Assembly: GCF_003610915.1 (NCBI RefSeq) | Contig: NZ_NSDJ01000001.1 | Coordinates: 1,178,001-1,242,000, forward strand | DNA from: Rahnella variigena | GTDB lineage: Bacteria > Pseudomonadota > Gammaproteobacteria > Enterobacterales > Enterobacteriaceae | Length of the DNA: 64,000 bases | Direction: 5' to 3' | In this document: positions 10,106 through 17,725 of the stretch, piece by piece | Layout of the letters: every line of letters begins with the position of its first letter | How positions within the stretch are numbered: the stretch's first letter is position 1 | The notes under the pieces: generated by a model | What the model was told of the DNA's origin: nothing | Databases searched by the model: none | The model's input: the letters and a program-made list of their open reading frames with translations, nothing else | Position numbers and translations under genes: made by a program

Positions 10106-10555
10106 ATGAAGGCATTTAACTGGCTGCGTTCGCGCAAACTGATGATGGCAGCTGCGGTCATTCTCGGGCTGTCTGGTGTTGCCGGGCATGTTGTCGCGAA
10201 ATCGACATACAACCAGGGCACAATTGTGGCGGGCACTGATGAGCAATCCGTGGTGAGTTATTTGCGCCAGAATCACAGACTGCCTGACAATTACATCACC
10301 AAGAAAAAGGCGCGTGAAGCGGGCTGGGATGCGCGTTCCGGCAACCTGTGTGATGTGTTGCCGGGCAAAGCCATTGGCGGCGACCGGTTTTCAAACCGTG
10401 AAGGTCGTCTGCCATCGGCCAACAAACGGGTATGGCGCGAGGCAGATATCAACTATCGCTGCGGGCGTCGCGGGGCAGACCGCGTGCTGTTTGCCAGCGA
10501 CGGGCTGATTTACGTCAGTAAAGACCATTATCAGAACTTCGTTCGGGTGGAGTAA
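10106..10555 (+). CDS. Secreted barnase-type ribonuclease
   Basis: This 149-residue protein has an N-terminal signal sequence (about residues 1-31, ending V-V-A-K) and a barnase fold domain that is exported. Catalytic residues line up exactly with barnase: Glu112 in W-R-E-A-D-I-N-Y, Arg126 in A-D-R-V-L-F and His141 in K-D-H-Y-Q-N-F, with the same spacings of 14 and 15 as Glu73/Arg87/His102. The S-N-R-E-G and P-D-N-Y-I-T-K motifs also match. It cleaves single-stranded RNA, with preference after guanine in the family. Two extra cysteines, C82 and C119, can form a disulfide. ATG 10106 follows AAAGGA; the barstar start overlaps its stop codon. Confidence 0.92.
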   Translation: MKAFNWLRSRKLMMAAAVILGLSGVAGHVVAKSTYNQGTIVAGTDEQSVVSYLRQNHRLPDNYITKKKAREAGWDARSGNLCDVLPGKAIGGDRFSNREGRLPSANKRVWREADINYRCGRRGADRVLFASDGLIYVSKDHYQNFVRVE

Positions 10556-10854
10556 TGTCGATGAATAAAGTGAGCTTCGATTTTAATCACATCCCGGATT
10601 TACCCGCATTCTACGCCGAGTTTGTCCGTCAGTTTGGTCTGACCGACAGCTTCGGTGCGAATCTGGATGCACTCTGGGATGAGGTAACAGGCGGGATTGC
10701 GCTGCCGGTTGAGATAGATTTCATCAATCTGAATGCCAGCCGCAAGCGGCGTTTCGGCGCACTGATTTTGCTGTTTGAAGAGGCCGAAGAGGAGCTGGAA
10801 GGGGATCTGCGGCTGAATCTGCTGGAGAAACCGGCAGTAAAGGCTAAAGGCTGA
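10555..10854 (+). CDS. Barstar-family ribonuclease inhibitor
   Basis: This 99-residue protein is a barstar homologue, the cytoplasmic inhibitor that protects the cell from its barnase-type ribonuclease. The inhibitor helix and loop carrying N-L-D-A-L-W-D and T-G-G match barstar's enzyme-binding segment, including the acidic residues equivalent to barstar Asp35 and Asp39. The ATG shares its A with the ribonuclease stop codon (TAATG), so translation of enzyme and inhibitor is coupled; a second in-frame ATG lies at 10561. E. coli carries a barstar-like gene, yhcO, in the equivalent position after aaeB. Confidence 0.93.
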   Translation: MSMNKVSFDFNHIPDLPAFYAEFVRQFGLTDSFGANLDALWDEVTGGIALPVEIDFINLNASRKRRFGALILLFEEAEEELEGDLRLNLLEKPAVKAKG

Positions 10855-10860
10855 AAAGAA

Positions 10861-10900
10861 AAAACCCGCCATTTTCTGTTAAGTAAAAAGGCGGGTTTTT
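10861..10900. terminator. Bidirectional terminator between barstar and darP
   Basis: AAAACCCGCC at 10861-10870 pairs with GGCGGGTTTT at 10890-10899. T runs follow on the plus strand, and the A run before the stem supplies a U tract on the minus strand. It can serve both convergent transcripts. Confidence 0.85.
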
Positions 10901-10906
10901 GTTTTT

Positions 10907-11458
10907 TTAGTCCTGACCTTCAGCCAGTTCGCGCAGATACTGGAAGATCTGGCGGTAAGATTTCGGCGGCTTATTAGCGGCTTTCTCTTTCTGTGCGTTG
11001 CGGATCAGCGCACGTAGTTGCTGGCGGTCAGCTTCCGGATACAGTTCCAGCACCGGCGGGATTGCATCATCACCTTCTTCAACCAGACGGTCACGCAGCA
11101 TTTCCAGTTTATGGAACAGCGAAACCTGCTGGTTGTGACGGTTTTTCAGCTTATCCAGTGCAGTCTGGATTGGCTCGACATCGCGGGAACGCAGCATTTT
11201 ACCGATCAGCTGAAGCTGACGGCGGCGGCCTTCTTTCTTGATCTTCTGCGCTAAGTCGATCGCAGCGCGCAGATCGTCATCCAGCGGCAGTTTGTCCAGC
11301 GAGTTTTTACCCAGCTCAACCATTTCTGCACCGAGATCTTTCAGCGCCTCGGCGTCACGTTTGATTTCACTTTTACTGACCCAGATGATTTCTTCTTCAT
11401 CTTCGTTCTCGTTGGTTTCGGGAACGTCATCGTGCCAGTCGTCAATTTTCTTTGTCAT
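10907..11458 (-). CDS. darP: Ribosome-associated protein DarP (YjgA)
   Basis: This 183-residue, highly charged, helical protein is the YjgA/DarP family, which binds the 50S precursor and promotes late assembly around the peptidyl-transferase centre. Visible features are an acidic N-terminus ([18 protein letters not shown]), the family core [11 protein letters not shown] and [10 protein letters not shown], and the C-terminal [10 protein letters not shown]. It is divergent from pmbA, the same neighbour as in E. coli. Confidence 0.95.
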   Translation of the reverse strand: MTKKIDDWHDDVPETNENEDEEEIIWVSKSEIKRDAEALKDLGAEMVELGKNSLDKLPLDDDLRAAIDLAQKIKKEGRRRQLQLIGKMLRSRDVEPIQTALDKLKNRHNQQVSLFHKLEMLRDRLVEEGDDAIPPVLELYPEADRQQLRALIRNAQKEKAANKPPKSYRQIFQYLRELAEGQD

Positions 11459-11679
11459 GGGCGCTTCCTCTTAACGAGGTAATCCTGTCAGTTTGATTGT
11501 GCTTTATTGCTTCGGCGGCATTATGCAGGGTTATGCCGCATACATCCATGTTCTGTTGCAACTTTGGGCATAACAACGCCGGAGGTAATGCGAAATTGTG
11601 GCGAGTCTCTGTTAGACTCAACGGTATAAGTTTCTTAATACCAGTGTAGAACAATCCCTTTTATCTCATAAGCGATGAC

Positions 11680-13026
11680 ATGCCGATGAACGTAGTGAAT
11701 CAAGTAGCGCAGCAGCGTAAAACTCTGGAACAGGCCGTATCTCAGGCTCTGGAACTGGCGAAAGCGGGTTCAGATGCCGCAGAAGTGGCGGTCAGCAAAA
11801 CCACCGGTATCGGCGTCAGCACCCGTTTTGGTGAAGTCGAGAACGTGGAATTCAACAGCGACGGCGCACTGGGCATCACCGTTTATTATCAGAATCGTAA
11901 AGGCAGCGCGTCTTCCACCGATTTAAGCCCGGACGCTATTTCCCGCACCGTACAGGCGGCACTGGATATCGCCCGTTACACGTCACCGGATCCGTTCGCG
12001 GGCGTGGCTGATAAAGAGATGCTGGCGTTTGACGCGCCGGATCTGGATTTATTCCACCCGGAAGAGCTGGATCCCGATCGCAGCATTGAGCTGGCTGCCC
12101 GTGCTGAACAGGCTGCTTTGCAGGCTGACAAACGCATCACCAACACTGAAGGCGGCAGCTTTAACAGCCATTACGGCATCCGCGTTTTCGGTAACAGTCA
12201 CGGCATGTTGCAGAGCTATTGCTCGACGCGCCATTCGATTTCCGCCTCCGTGATTGCTGAACACGAAGGCGACATGGAACGCGATTACGCCTATTCCATC
12301 GCCCGTAAGATGAGTGACCTGAAAGACCCTGAATGGGTTGGCGCAGAGTGCGCACGCCGCACCTTATCGCGTCTGGCACCGCGTAAATTACCGACCATGC
12401 AGGCACCGGTGTTGTTCGCCTCCGAAGTGGCGACCGGCCTGTTCGGTCATCTGGTCGGGGCGATCAGCGGCGGCAGCATTTACCGCAAATCGTCCTTCCT
12501 GCTCGACAGCCTCGGCAAGCAAATCCTGCCGGAGTGGCTGACCATCGAAGAACATCCGCATCTGTTGCAGGGGCTGGCTTCGACGCCGTTCGACAGCGAA
12601 GGTGTGCGCACCGAGCGTCGCGATATCGTCAAAGACGGCGTGCTGCAAAACTGGCTGATGACTTGTTATTCCGCGCGCAAACTCGGTCTGCAAACCACTG
12701 GCCACGCAGGCGGTATCCACAACTGGCGCATCGCCGGTCAGGGTGATGATTTCGCCGGTATGCTGCGTAAGCTCGACAAAGGCCTGGTCGTTACCGAACT
12801 GATGGGACAGGGCGTCAGCGGTGTGACCGGCGACTACTCTCGTGGCGCAGCAGGTTTCTGGGTTGAGAATGGTGAGATTCAGTATCCGGTAAGCGAAATC
12901 ACCATCGCCGGTAACCTGAAAGACATGTGGCGCAATATGGTCGCCATTGGCAGCGATATCGAAACCCGCAGCAACATTCAGTGCGGTTCCGTGCTGTTAC
13001 CGGCAATGAAAATCGCCGGCGAATAA
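11680..13026 (+). CDS. pmbA: Metalloprotease partner subunit PmbA (TldE)
   Basis: PmbA/TldE is the non-catalytic partner of TldD in the cytoplasmic protease that matures microcin B17-type peptides and degrades the CcdA antitoxin. The 448 residues match the family, including [10 protein letters not shown] near 37, [11 protein letters not shown] and the C-terminal [12 protein letters not shown]. As expected for this subunit, no HExxxH motif is present. ATG 11680 is used; the alternative at 11686 would remove two residues. The gene is divergent from darP and followed by cybC, as in E. coli. Confidence 0.96.
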   Translation: MPMNVVNQVAQQRKTLEQAVSQALELAKAGSDAAEVAVSKTTGIGVSTRFGEVENVEFNSDGALGITVYYQNRKGSASSTDLSPDAISRTVQAALDIARYTSPDPFAGVADKEMLAFDAPDLDLFHPEELDPDRSIELAARAEQAALQADKRITNTEGGSFNSHYGIRVFGNSHGMLQSYCSTRHSISASVIAEHEGDMERDYAYSIARKMSDLKDPEWVGAECARRTLSRLAPRKLPTMQAPVLFASEVATGLFGHLVGAISGGSIYRKSSFLLDSLGKQILPEWLTIEEHPHLLQGLASTPFDSEGVRTERRDIVKDGVLQNWLMTCYSARKLGLQTTGHAGGIHNWRIAGQGDDFAGMLRKLDKGLVVTELMGQGVSGVTGDYSRGAAGFWVENGEIQYPVSEITIAGNLKDMWRNMVAIGSDIETRSNIQCGSVLLPAMKIAGE

Positions 13027-13035
13027 CGCTTCCAA

Positions 13036-13066
13036 AGCAGCGATCGCCCGATCGCTGCTGTTTCTT
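13036..13066 (+). terminator. Probable terminator after pmbA
   Basis: AGCAGCGAT (13036-13044) pairs with ATCGCTGCT (13051-13059) around a 6-base loop, followed by GTTTCTT. The U tract is imperfect. Confidence 0.65.
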
Positions 13067-13184
13067 CCGCTACCATTCTTTACAAAAAATTCATCCCGTT
13101 TTCCTCTCTCTCCGCCTATTTTTATAAAGCCTTACAAGCAATGTCGTTTTATCTAACAAATAAATAACAATAGAGAGAAAGCTC

Positions 13185-13571
13185 ATGCGTAAACAACTGA
13201 TGGCGTTAGCGGTAGTCGCAATGCTGGGAAGCAGCACGGTGGCACTGGCGGCAGATTTAGAAACGGACATGGACACGATTGCTGATAACTACGGCAAAGT
13301 GTTGAAAACCAACGATCAGGCTGAACTGACAACCGGTCTGGCTAACATGAAAGCCGCTGCCGAAGACGCGAAAAAAGCCACGCCACCGAAACTGGAAGGC
13401 AAAGCACCGGACAGCCCGGAAATGCAGGATTACCACAAAGGGCTGGATACGCTGATTGGCCAGATTGACAAGGCCTCCGCTTTAGCCAAAGCGGGCAAGG
13501 TCGATGAAGCGAAGAAAGAAGCAGAAGGGTTTAAGGCGACAAGGAATGAGAACCACAAGAAGTTTAAGTAA
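13185..13571 (+). CDS. cybC: Periplasmic cytochrome b562
   Basis: This is a soluble four-helix-bundle b-type cytochrome of the periplasm that carries one non-covalent haem; its physiological partner is not settled. A 22-residue signal sequence ends A-L-A^A-D-L-E. The axial ligands are seen as Met7 of the mature chain (A-D-L-E-T-D-M) and His near the C-terminus in R-N-E-N-H-K-K. The core motif A-T-P-P-K-L-E-G-K-x-P-D-S-P-E-M is intact. There is no CxxCH, consistent with b-type haem. It follows pmbA as in E. coli; a ribosome-binding AGAGAGAAAG lies before ATG 13185. Confidence 0.94.
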   Translation: MRKQLMALAVVAMLGSSTVALAADLETDMDTIADNYGKVLKTNDQAELTTGLANMKAAAEDAKKATPPKLEGKAPDSPEMQDYHKGLDTLIGQIDKASALAKAGKVDEAKKEAEGFKATRNENHKKFK

Positions 13572-13679
13572 GCAGATGGCCGCTGCTTAGGCGGCTTCTT
13601 AATGCTGAGAGCGCTGAAAGCGGTGAAAATTTCGGTTTCTCAATCGCGGTGATCAGACGGCCTCTCGCGCCGAAACCGA

Positions 13680-13709
13680 CCAAAGAGGGCTAGGACGAGC
13701 CCTCTTTGG
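13680..13709. repeat. Perfect 12-bp hairpin in repeat block
   Basis: CCAAAGAGGGCT pairs with AGCCCTCTTTGG around a 6-base loop. No T run follows, so it is not a standard terminator. Confidence 0.8.
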
Positions 13710-14115
13710 AATCTCCACGTCTTAAACTGCGCGCTATCGCAGTCACTACGGACATGTTCCGGCACATTGGCAGGTGGCGCAAAATGTCATCGCTGCGCGA
13801 TTCCCTCATTTCAGGTGTCGAGCCTCAGGTCTCGAACCGTTCATTCGGTGCCATTTTTGAGCACGCCAATCGACTTTAATAAAAGATAAAATCCTTCTGC
13901 CGTTGAATTCACGATCCCACGGGCGATACAGAAACCGCTGTTGAATTTAGGAACTTGCGGGCGATTCAGAAATCTTGCTGAACGGAGCGGCTTCGAGACC
14001 TATGGCTCGAAGACCGAGAGAAGGGACCGTGCAGCGGCAAGATTTCCAGCCTGTCTCCGCGTTACCTGAAACATAGCAGCCAGCGACAGCGCGCAGTAAA
14101 AAAGCGGAGGGAGAT

Positions 14116-14146
14116 CCAAGAGGGAGAAAGCACTTCTCCCTCTTGG
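14116..14146. repeat. Perfect 13-bp hairpin in repeat block
   Basis: CCAAGAGGGAGAA pairs with TTCTCCCTCTTGG around a 5-base loop. Its arms share the AGAGGG core with the hairpin at 13680, so the two may be diverged copies. Confidence 0.8.
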
Positions 14147-14309
14147 GCGGTTTCGGCGTTGCGAGTCAAGCGATCACTGCACGTGAGAAACCGAAACGCT
14201 CTCAGTCTGTAGTAAAGCCGCCGTGCAGCGGCTCTTGCACGTGAGAAACCGAAATTTTCTCATTCTTAAGTAAAGCCGCCATTGCAGCGGCCTCTGCAAA
14301 AGAAAACCC

Positions 14310-14720
14310 TTAACGTCTCAATTCCCCAGCCGCTTCCGGCTGAAACAACAATTCCAGCACTTCAATCCGGCTGTTCTCGCCATTCGGCATTTCCCACGTG
14401 ATATTGCCACCCACGCGCAGCCCCAACAGGGCGGCACCTAACGGCGCCATCACGGACAGTTGCTCGTTGCTGTCTTTGAGCGCAGCCGGATACACCAGCG
14501 TGCGGATGTGTTCTTCGCCGTCTTTACCTTCAGTAAAGCGAACCTTGCTGTTCATCGTAACCACGTCGGCCGGGATTTGCTCGGGTGGCAAAATCTCTGC
14601 GCGATCCAACTCTTCATTCAGTGCGTCGGCGACCGGGCTGTTGGCAAAAGCCGGTTGCGCCAGCAGTGTGTCCAGGCGTTCTGCGTCAAGTTCATTGATG
14701 ATCAGTGTCGGTTTACTCAT
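14310..14720 (-). CDS. rnk: Nucleoside diphosphate kinase regulator Rnk
   Basis: Rnk is a GreA/GreB-related protein that binds RNA polymerase near the secondary channel and was identified as a regulator of nucleoside diphosphate kinase levels. ATG at 14720 gives 136 residues, the E. coli length; the longer frame to 14849 has no family support. The N-terminal segment [10 protein letters not shown] and the C-terminal FKBP-like domain with [23 protein letters not shown] and E-V-L-E-L are clear. The transcript would have to pass the terminator-like hairpin at 14787-14816. Confidence 0.95.
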   Translation of the reverse strand: MSKPTLIINELDAERLDTLLAQPAFANSPVADALNEELDRAEILPPEQIPADVVTMNSKVRFTEGKDGEEHIRTLVYPAALKDSNEQLSVMAPLGAALLGLRVGGNITWEMPNGENSRIEVLELLFQPEAAGELRR

Positions 14721-15118
14721 AACATTCTCCGTGGTTCCTTTTGCATCACCCGCTTCATGCGAGTGGGGTGCCGGTCGGCAAAAAATAACACCCCCGCGCG
14801 TTAACGCAGGGGTGTCAGTGATTTGCATGTGTTCTTTGATACTAGGCACTCTTAAGCGGAAATGAAAGCGTTGTGAGGGAATTAATCCGCATTGCGAAAA
14901 ATCCGATTACCAGTGAAATACGCTGCTACAGACAGCAATATTCAGTGATATGGCGACTTAACTTTTCGTTTTGCGAATTGGATCTGCTCAGCTCATCGTA
15001 TTTCCACTTTGAACTGGAAAAAGACCCACTACACAGGAAATCTTCCCAGAGTTAGGGTAAAGACAGACGAAATAAACGGCTGAAATAGTGAGTCAGGTAA
15101 GGAGAGAGGTAATCGCGA
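14721..15118. promoter_or_regulatory. Divergent region between rnk and the PRD/DUF4310-family operon
   Basis: This 398-base gap holds the leaders of rnk (leftward) and of the catabolic operon that starts at 15119 (rightward). A minus-strand promoter candidate for rnk has TTTCAT and TAGTAT separated by 17 bases around 14835-14865. On the plus side, two copies of TTGCGAA lie near 14893 and 14973; they could be regulator sites, but this is speculative. An AAGGAGAGAGG stretch near 15098 supplies the ribosome-binding site for the GTG at 15119. Confidence 0.5.
14787..14816 (-). terminator. Terminator-like hairpin in the rnk leader
   Basis: Read on the minus strand, ACACCCC pairs with GGGGTGT through a further GCGTTAACGC palindrome, and TATTTTTT follows. 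It is about 65 bases upstream of the rnk start codon. No gene lies upstream on that strand, so it looks like an attenuator rather than the end of another operon. Confidence 0.6.
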
Positions 15119-15469
15119 GTGAATAACGCAAGCGCATCTGTGAAAGGAATCGGGCGGATTGAATTGAAAGATGCCCCGGCCACAACAGAGCAAGTATTAA
15201 AAGATATTCAGGCAATGCAAAGCGCGAAGAATATCTACACCACAGATGTTCAGTTGCAGATGTTAACGTCTCACGTAAAAGCCATGGTATTACGCGCCAT
15301 TACCGGCGAGCCGTTACCTGAAGTCGAAAAAGATTTATTTGATGAAATTTCTGCCGAATCCATGCAAATGGCAGAAGAAGTGGTCAGCTGGTTCGGAAAT
15401 TTACCGATTGAGGAAGCCTATTTGCTCTCGGTGCATTTTGAAGTCGCAAGAGACAACGAACCGAAATAA
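15119..15469 (+). CDS. Stand-alone PRD-domain protein
   Basis: This 116-residue protein is a single PTS regulation domain without DNA- or RNA-binding part. It resembles the PRDs of BglG/LicT/MtlR regulators, which are phosphorylated on histidine by HPr or EIIB proteins. The sequence shows the helical PRD pattern and the conserved C-terminal E-A-Y-L-L-S-V-H-F, with His106 the likely phosphorylation site. It is the first gene of the operon, starts with GTG behind a GGAGAGAGG site, and precedes SFCGS, DUF4312, DUF4311 and DUF4310 genes. A role as PTS-responsive sensor for the neighbouring regulator or transporter is inferred. Confidence 0.8.
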   Translation: MNNASASVKGIGRIELKDAPATTEQVLKDIQAMQSAKNIYTTDVQLQMLTSHVKAMVLRAITGEPLPEVEKDLFDEISAESMQMAEEVVSWFGNLPIEEAYLLSVHFEVARDNEPK

Positions 15470-15513
15470 CTTTTTTAGAATACCGCGAATTAATTAATCT
15501 GGAGATGTGAATT

Positions 15514-15879
15514 ATGGGACAAGTATTAGTTGTGATCGGCGACCGTTTAGGTAAAGGCCAGAAAGTGGCGGCAGGCGTGGAAGCGGCTGGCGGAAAAGCC
15601 ATTGTTGTCCCAGGTATGGCAGCAGATATGAAACTCGGCGACGTGATGAAAGCAGAAGGTGCCAGCTTAGGTATTTCCTTCTGCGGCAGTGGCGGCGCGG
15701 GTGCGATTACCGCACAAAATAAATATGGATATAAAGCCAAGTACGGGATGCGCTCAGTGGATGAAGGCGTCACGGCAATTAACGAAGGCTGTCTGGTATT
15801 AGGGTTCGGATTTATGGATAAAGAAGAACTGGGTCAGCGTCTGGTTGAAGCGTTTAACAAGAAGTATGGTCAGGCGTAA
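15514..15879 (+). CDS. SFCGS-family glycine-rich protein
   Basis: This 121-residue cytoplasmic protein belongs to the family named after its S-F-C-G-S motif (here Cys57 in I-S-F-C-G-S-G-G-A-G-A-I). The function is unknown. It has a Rossmann-like beginning (V-L-V-V-I-G-D-R-L-G-K-G) and a size similar to PTS EIIB proteins, whose phosphorylated Cys is also followed by glycines; that likeness is a hypothesis only. ATG 15514 has a GGAGATG site. Its stop overlaps the start of the DUF4312 gene (TAATG), suggesting coupled translation and a joint role with the membrane proteins downstream. Confidence 0.8.
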   Translation: MGQVLVVIGDRLGKGQKVAAGVEAAGGKAIVVPGMAADMKLGDVMKAEGASLGISFCGSGGAGAITAQNKYGYKAKYGMRSVDEGVTAINEGCLVLGFGFMDKEELGQRLVEAFNKKYGQA

Positions 15880-16178
15880 TGAAGCAACAATTAACCACGA
15901 CAGTTCGGGTTGAAGGAAAAGGCGAAAATAAGGCTGCCGCCTTTTCTTCCGCACTGAGTCAGGTTCAGAGGACTGTTCTCAAATCTTCCGCCAATAATGT
16001 CTTGCTGCGTATTGAACCGCAGGACGTCAAGGTAATAAAAGCAGAAGAGTCAGTGAAAAGAGAAAAGTTTCTGTTCTTTTTTCTGGCCAGGGAAAGAAAG
16101 AGTTATTACGTGGCGTTAGACATTACCGTCAACCTGACTGTTATTAATACGGAACAGGTAGTTTTTGTCACGAAATAA
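15879..16178 (+). CDS. DUF4312-family protein
   Basis: This 99-residue protein is recognised as the small DUF4312-type partner always found with the DUF4310/DUF4311 membrane proteins. No catalytic motif or signal sequence is seen. It is basic and has a central F-L-F-F-F-L-A-R-E-R-K-S-Y-Y stretch that may contact the membrane. It overlaps the upstream SFCGS gene by one base and lies 32 bases before the DUF4311 gene. A role as accessory subunit of the presumed transporter is an inference from context. Confidence 0.75.
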   Translation: MKQQLTTTVRVEGKGENKAAAFSSALSQVQRTVLKSSANNVLLRIEPQDVKVIKAEESVKREKFLFFFLARERKSYYVALDITVNLTVINTEQVVFVTK

Positions 16179-16210
16179 AAACGTTAGCTATAAATGACAA
16201 GGATATACTG

Positions 16211-16987
16211 ATGTTTTTAATTATTTTATTTAAGTCGCTTATTATCGGCGGACTGGTTGGCGTGGGCGTAGGTGCGGGTGCCGCACGTATGTTCCATGCG
16301 CCAACCGTGCAAGGAATGGGGGCTTTTCGTACGCTTGGGGAATTAAACTCCTGTGAAGGCGATCCGGCTTCGCATTTCTCATTCGGTCTGGGCTTCTTCT
16401 TTAACGCCTGGGCATCTTCCGTAGCAGCAGGTTCTTTCACGCAGGACGTTGACCACCGCATCATCCCTCACTGGGCTACCGCGGCGCTGATGTTCAAAAA
16501 CCGCAATGTGGCTGAAACCATGCACGACCCGCGCAAGATGGCGATTGCCGGCGGTATCATCGGCATGATTGTGGTGGCCTTCCTCAACACTACCGCGTCT
16601 GCCGTTCCTCCGGCATTACAGGTTACCGCGATTAAAGTGCTGGTACCGGCGGCCAACCTGCTGGTGAACACTGTCATGCCGGTGATTTTCTGGCTGGCGG
16701 CGATTGATGCAGGGCGTCGTTCCGGTTTCTGGGCCACCATTTTTGGCGGTCTGGCGCAGATGATCATGGGTAACGCCGTACCGGGTCTGGTGCTGGGTAT
16801 CCTGATCGGTAAAGGCGTCGAAGAAAGCGGCTGGAACCACGTGACCAAAGTGATGATGGCGGCGATTATCGCGCTGTTCGTCCTCAGCGGTTTCTTCCGT
16901 GGTTTCGACGTCAAACTGTTGCAGTCATTCATGCTGGACGTCCCGACATGGCTGAACGGCATTCACAATTCACTCAGCGGTAAGTAA
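16211..16987 (+). CDS. DUF4311-family membrane protein
   Basis: This 258-residue integral membrane protein has about six to seven hydrophobic segments (for example residues 3-25, 117-135, 145-165, 180-200, 218-235). It carries family-type motifs such as G-E-L-N-S-C-E-G-D-P-A-S-H-F-S-F and F-T-Q-D-V-D-H-R-I. It is probably one half of a two-component permease together with the DUF4310 protein encoded 13 bases downstream. The transported compound is unknown; genes downstream point to an amino-sugar acid derivative. No similarity to the mannose-family EIIC/EIID pair is evident by eye. Confidence 0.78.
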   Translation: MFLIILFKSLIIGGLVGVGVGAGAARMFHAPTVQGMGAFRTLGELNSCEGDPASHFSFGLGFFFNAWASSVAAGSFTQDVDHRIIPHWATAALMFKNRNVAETMHDPRKMAIAGGIIGMIVVAFLNTTASAVPPALQVTAIKVLVPAANLLVNTVMPVIFWLAAIDAGRRSGFWATIFGGLAQMIMGNAVPGLVLGILIGKGVEESGWNHVTKVMMAAIIALFVLSGFFRGFDVKLLQSFMLDVPTWLNGIHNSLSGK

Positions 16988-16999
16988 GGGAGCATGACA

Positions 17000-17646
17000 A
17001 TGGAAGAACAAGCCAAACGTGGTTTCTGGTACGCCGAGTGGTCGTTCCCGATTTTTGTCGGACTGCTGTCTTCAGGCGTCTTCGCCGGGACACACATGTA
17101 TTACCTGTACGGCATCGGCGCATTTAACGAAGTGGCGTTTGTGTCGATGTTGCGCTCGGGCATGGACACCGGGGTGTATGGCGCAGTGGCGGCCTTCGGT
17201 GCCAGCTTCCTGTTTGCCCGCATCATCGAAGGTTCACTGGTTGGTATTCTCGATATCGGCGGCGCAATCCAGACGGGTATCGGTCTGGGCGTTCCGGCGA
17301 TGCTGCTGGGTGCAGGGTTTATTTTCCCGGTGGCGAACTTCGCCGCCTCGCTGGTGACCGGTCTGATCCTCGGTTTAGCCGTCGGTTACATCATCATTCT
17401 GGCGCGTAAATTCACCATCAATCAGAGCAATTCAACCTACGGCGCTGACGTGATGATGGGCGCGGGTAATGCCTCCGGCCGCTTCCTCGGGCCGTTGATT
17501 ATCCTGTCAGCGATGGCAGCCTCGATTCCGATCGGTCTGGGTTCACTGCTCGGCGCACTGGGTTTTTATCTGTGGCAGAAGCCTATCACCGGGGGGCGAT
17601 CCTGGGTGCCATGATTCTGGGCGCTATCTTCCCGGTTTCATTGTAA
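17000..17646 (+). CDS. DUF4310-family membrane protein, frameshifted near the 3' end
   Basis: This membrane protein has about five to six hydrophobic segments and is the presumed partner of the DUF4311 protein. As read, the frame stops at 17614 after W-Q-K-P-I-T-G-G-R-S-W-V-P. One additional G in the G6 run at 17591-17596 would restore A-I-L-G-A-M-I-L-G-A-I-F-P-V-S-L and a stop at 17644-17646 (215 residues). The restored tail is hydrophobic and gives a sensible end. It may be a sequencing error, a real truncation or ribosomal slippage. ATG 17000 is preferred over 16994 because of spacing from TAAGGGA. Confidence 0.75.
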
Positions 17647-17679
17647 GAACAGCAACATAGAAGAAAATCAGCAGTAAAG

Positions 17680-17707
17680 CGGGCGTCGGGAATATTCCTG
17701 ACGCCCG
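17680..17707 (+). repeat. Hairpin between transport and enzyme genes
   Basis: CGGGCGTC and GACGCCCG form a stable stem with a short loop and no T run. It lies in the only sizable gap of the operon and could stabilise or process the mRNA between the two gene groups. Confidence 0.6.
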
Positions 17708-17725
17708 GATTATGGAGAACGTCGT

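Larger units (their letters stand above)
13572..14309. repeat. Gene-free block of nested inverted and direct repeats
   Basis: About 740 bases between cybC and rnk contain no credible gene. An 18-bp motif at 13625-13642 recurs inverted at 14242-14259. Around both copies lie related GGCCGCTGC / GCGGCTT sequences in opposite orientation, so the ends resemble imperfect terminal inverted repeats. Inside are two perfect hairpins, 13680-13709 (12-bp arms) and 14116-14146 (13-bp arms). A direct repeat of GCACGTGAGAAACCGAAA starts at 14179 and 14237. The composition suggests a composite intergenic repeat element; no transposase is present. Confidence 0.7.

Noticed and set aside
13572..14309. CRISPR array
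   Set aside because: The repeats are inverted and irregularly spaced, without unique spacers of constant length or cas genes.
14721..14849. N-terminal extension of rnk by 43 codons
   Set aside because: Rnk is 136 residues long in the family; the extension runs through the terminator-like hairpin.
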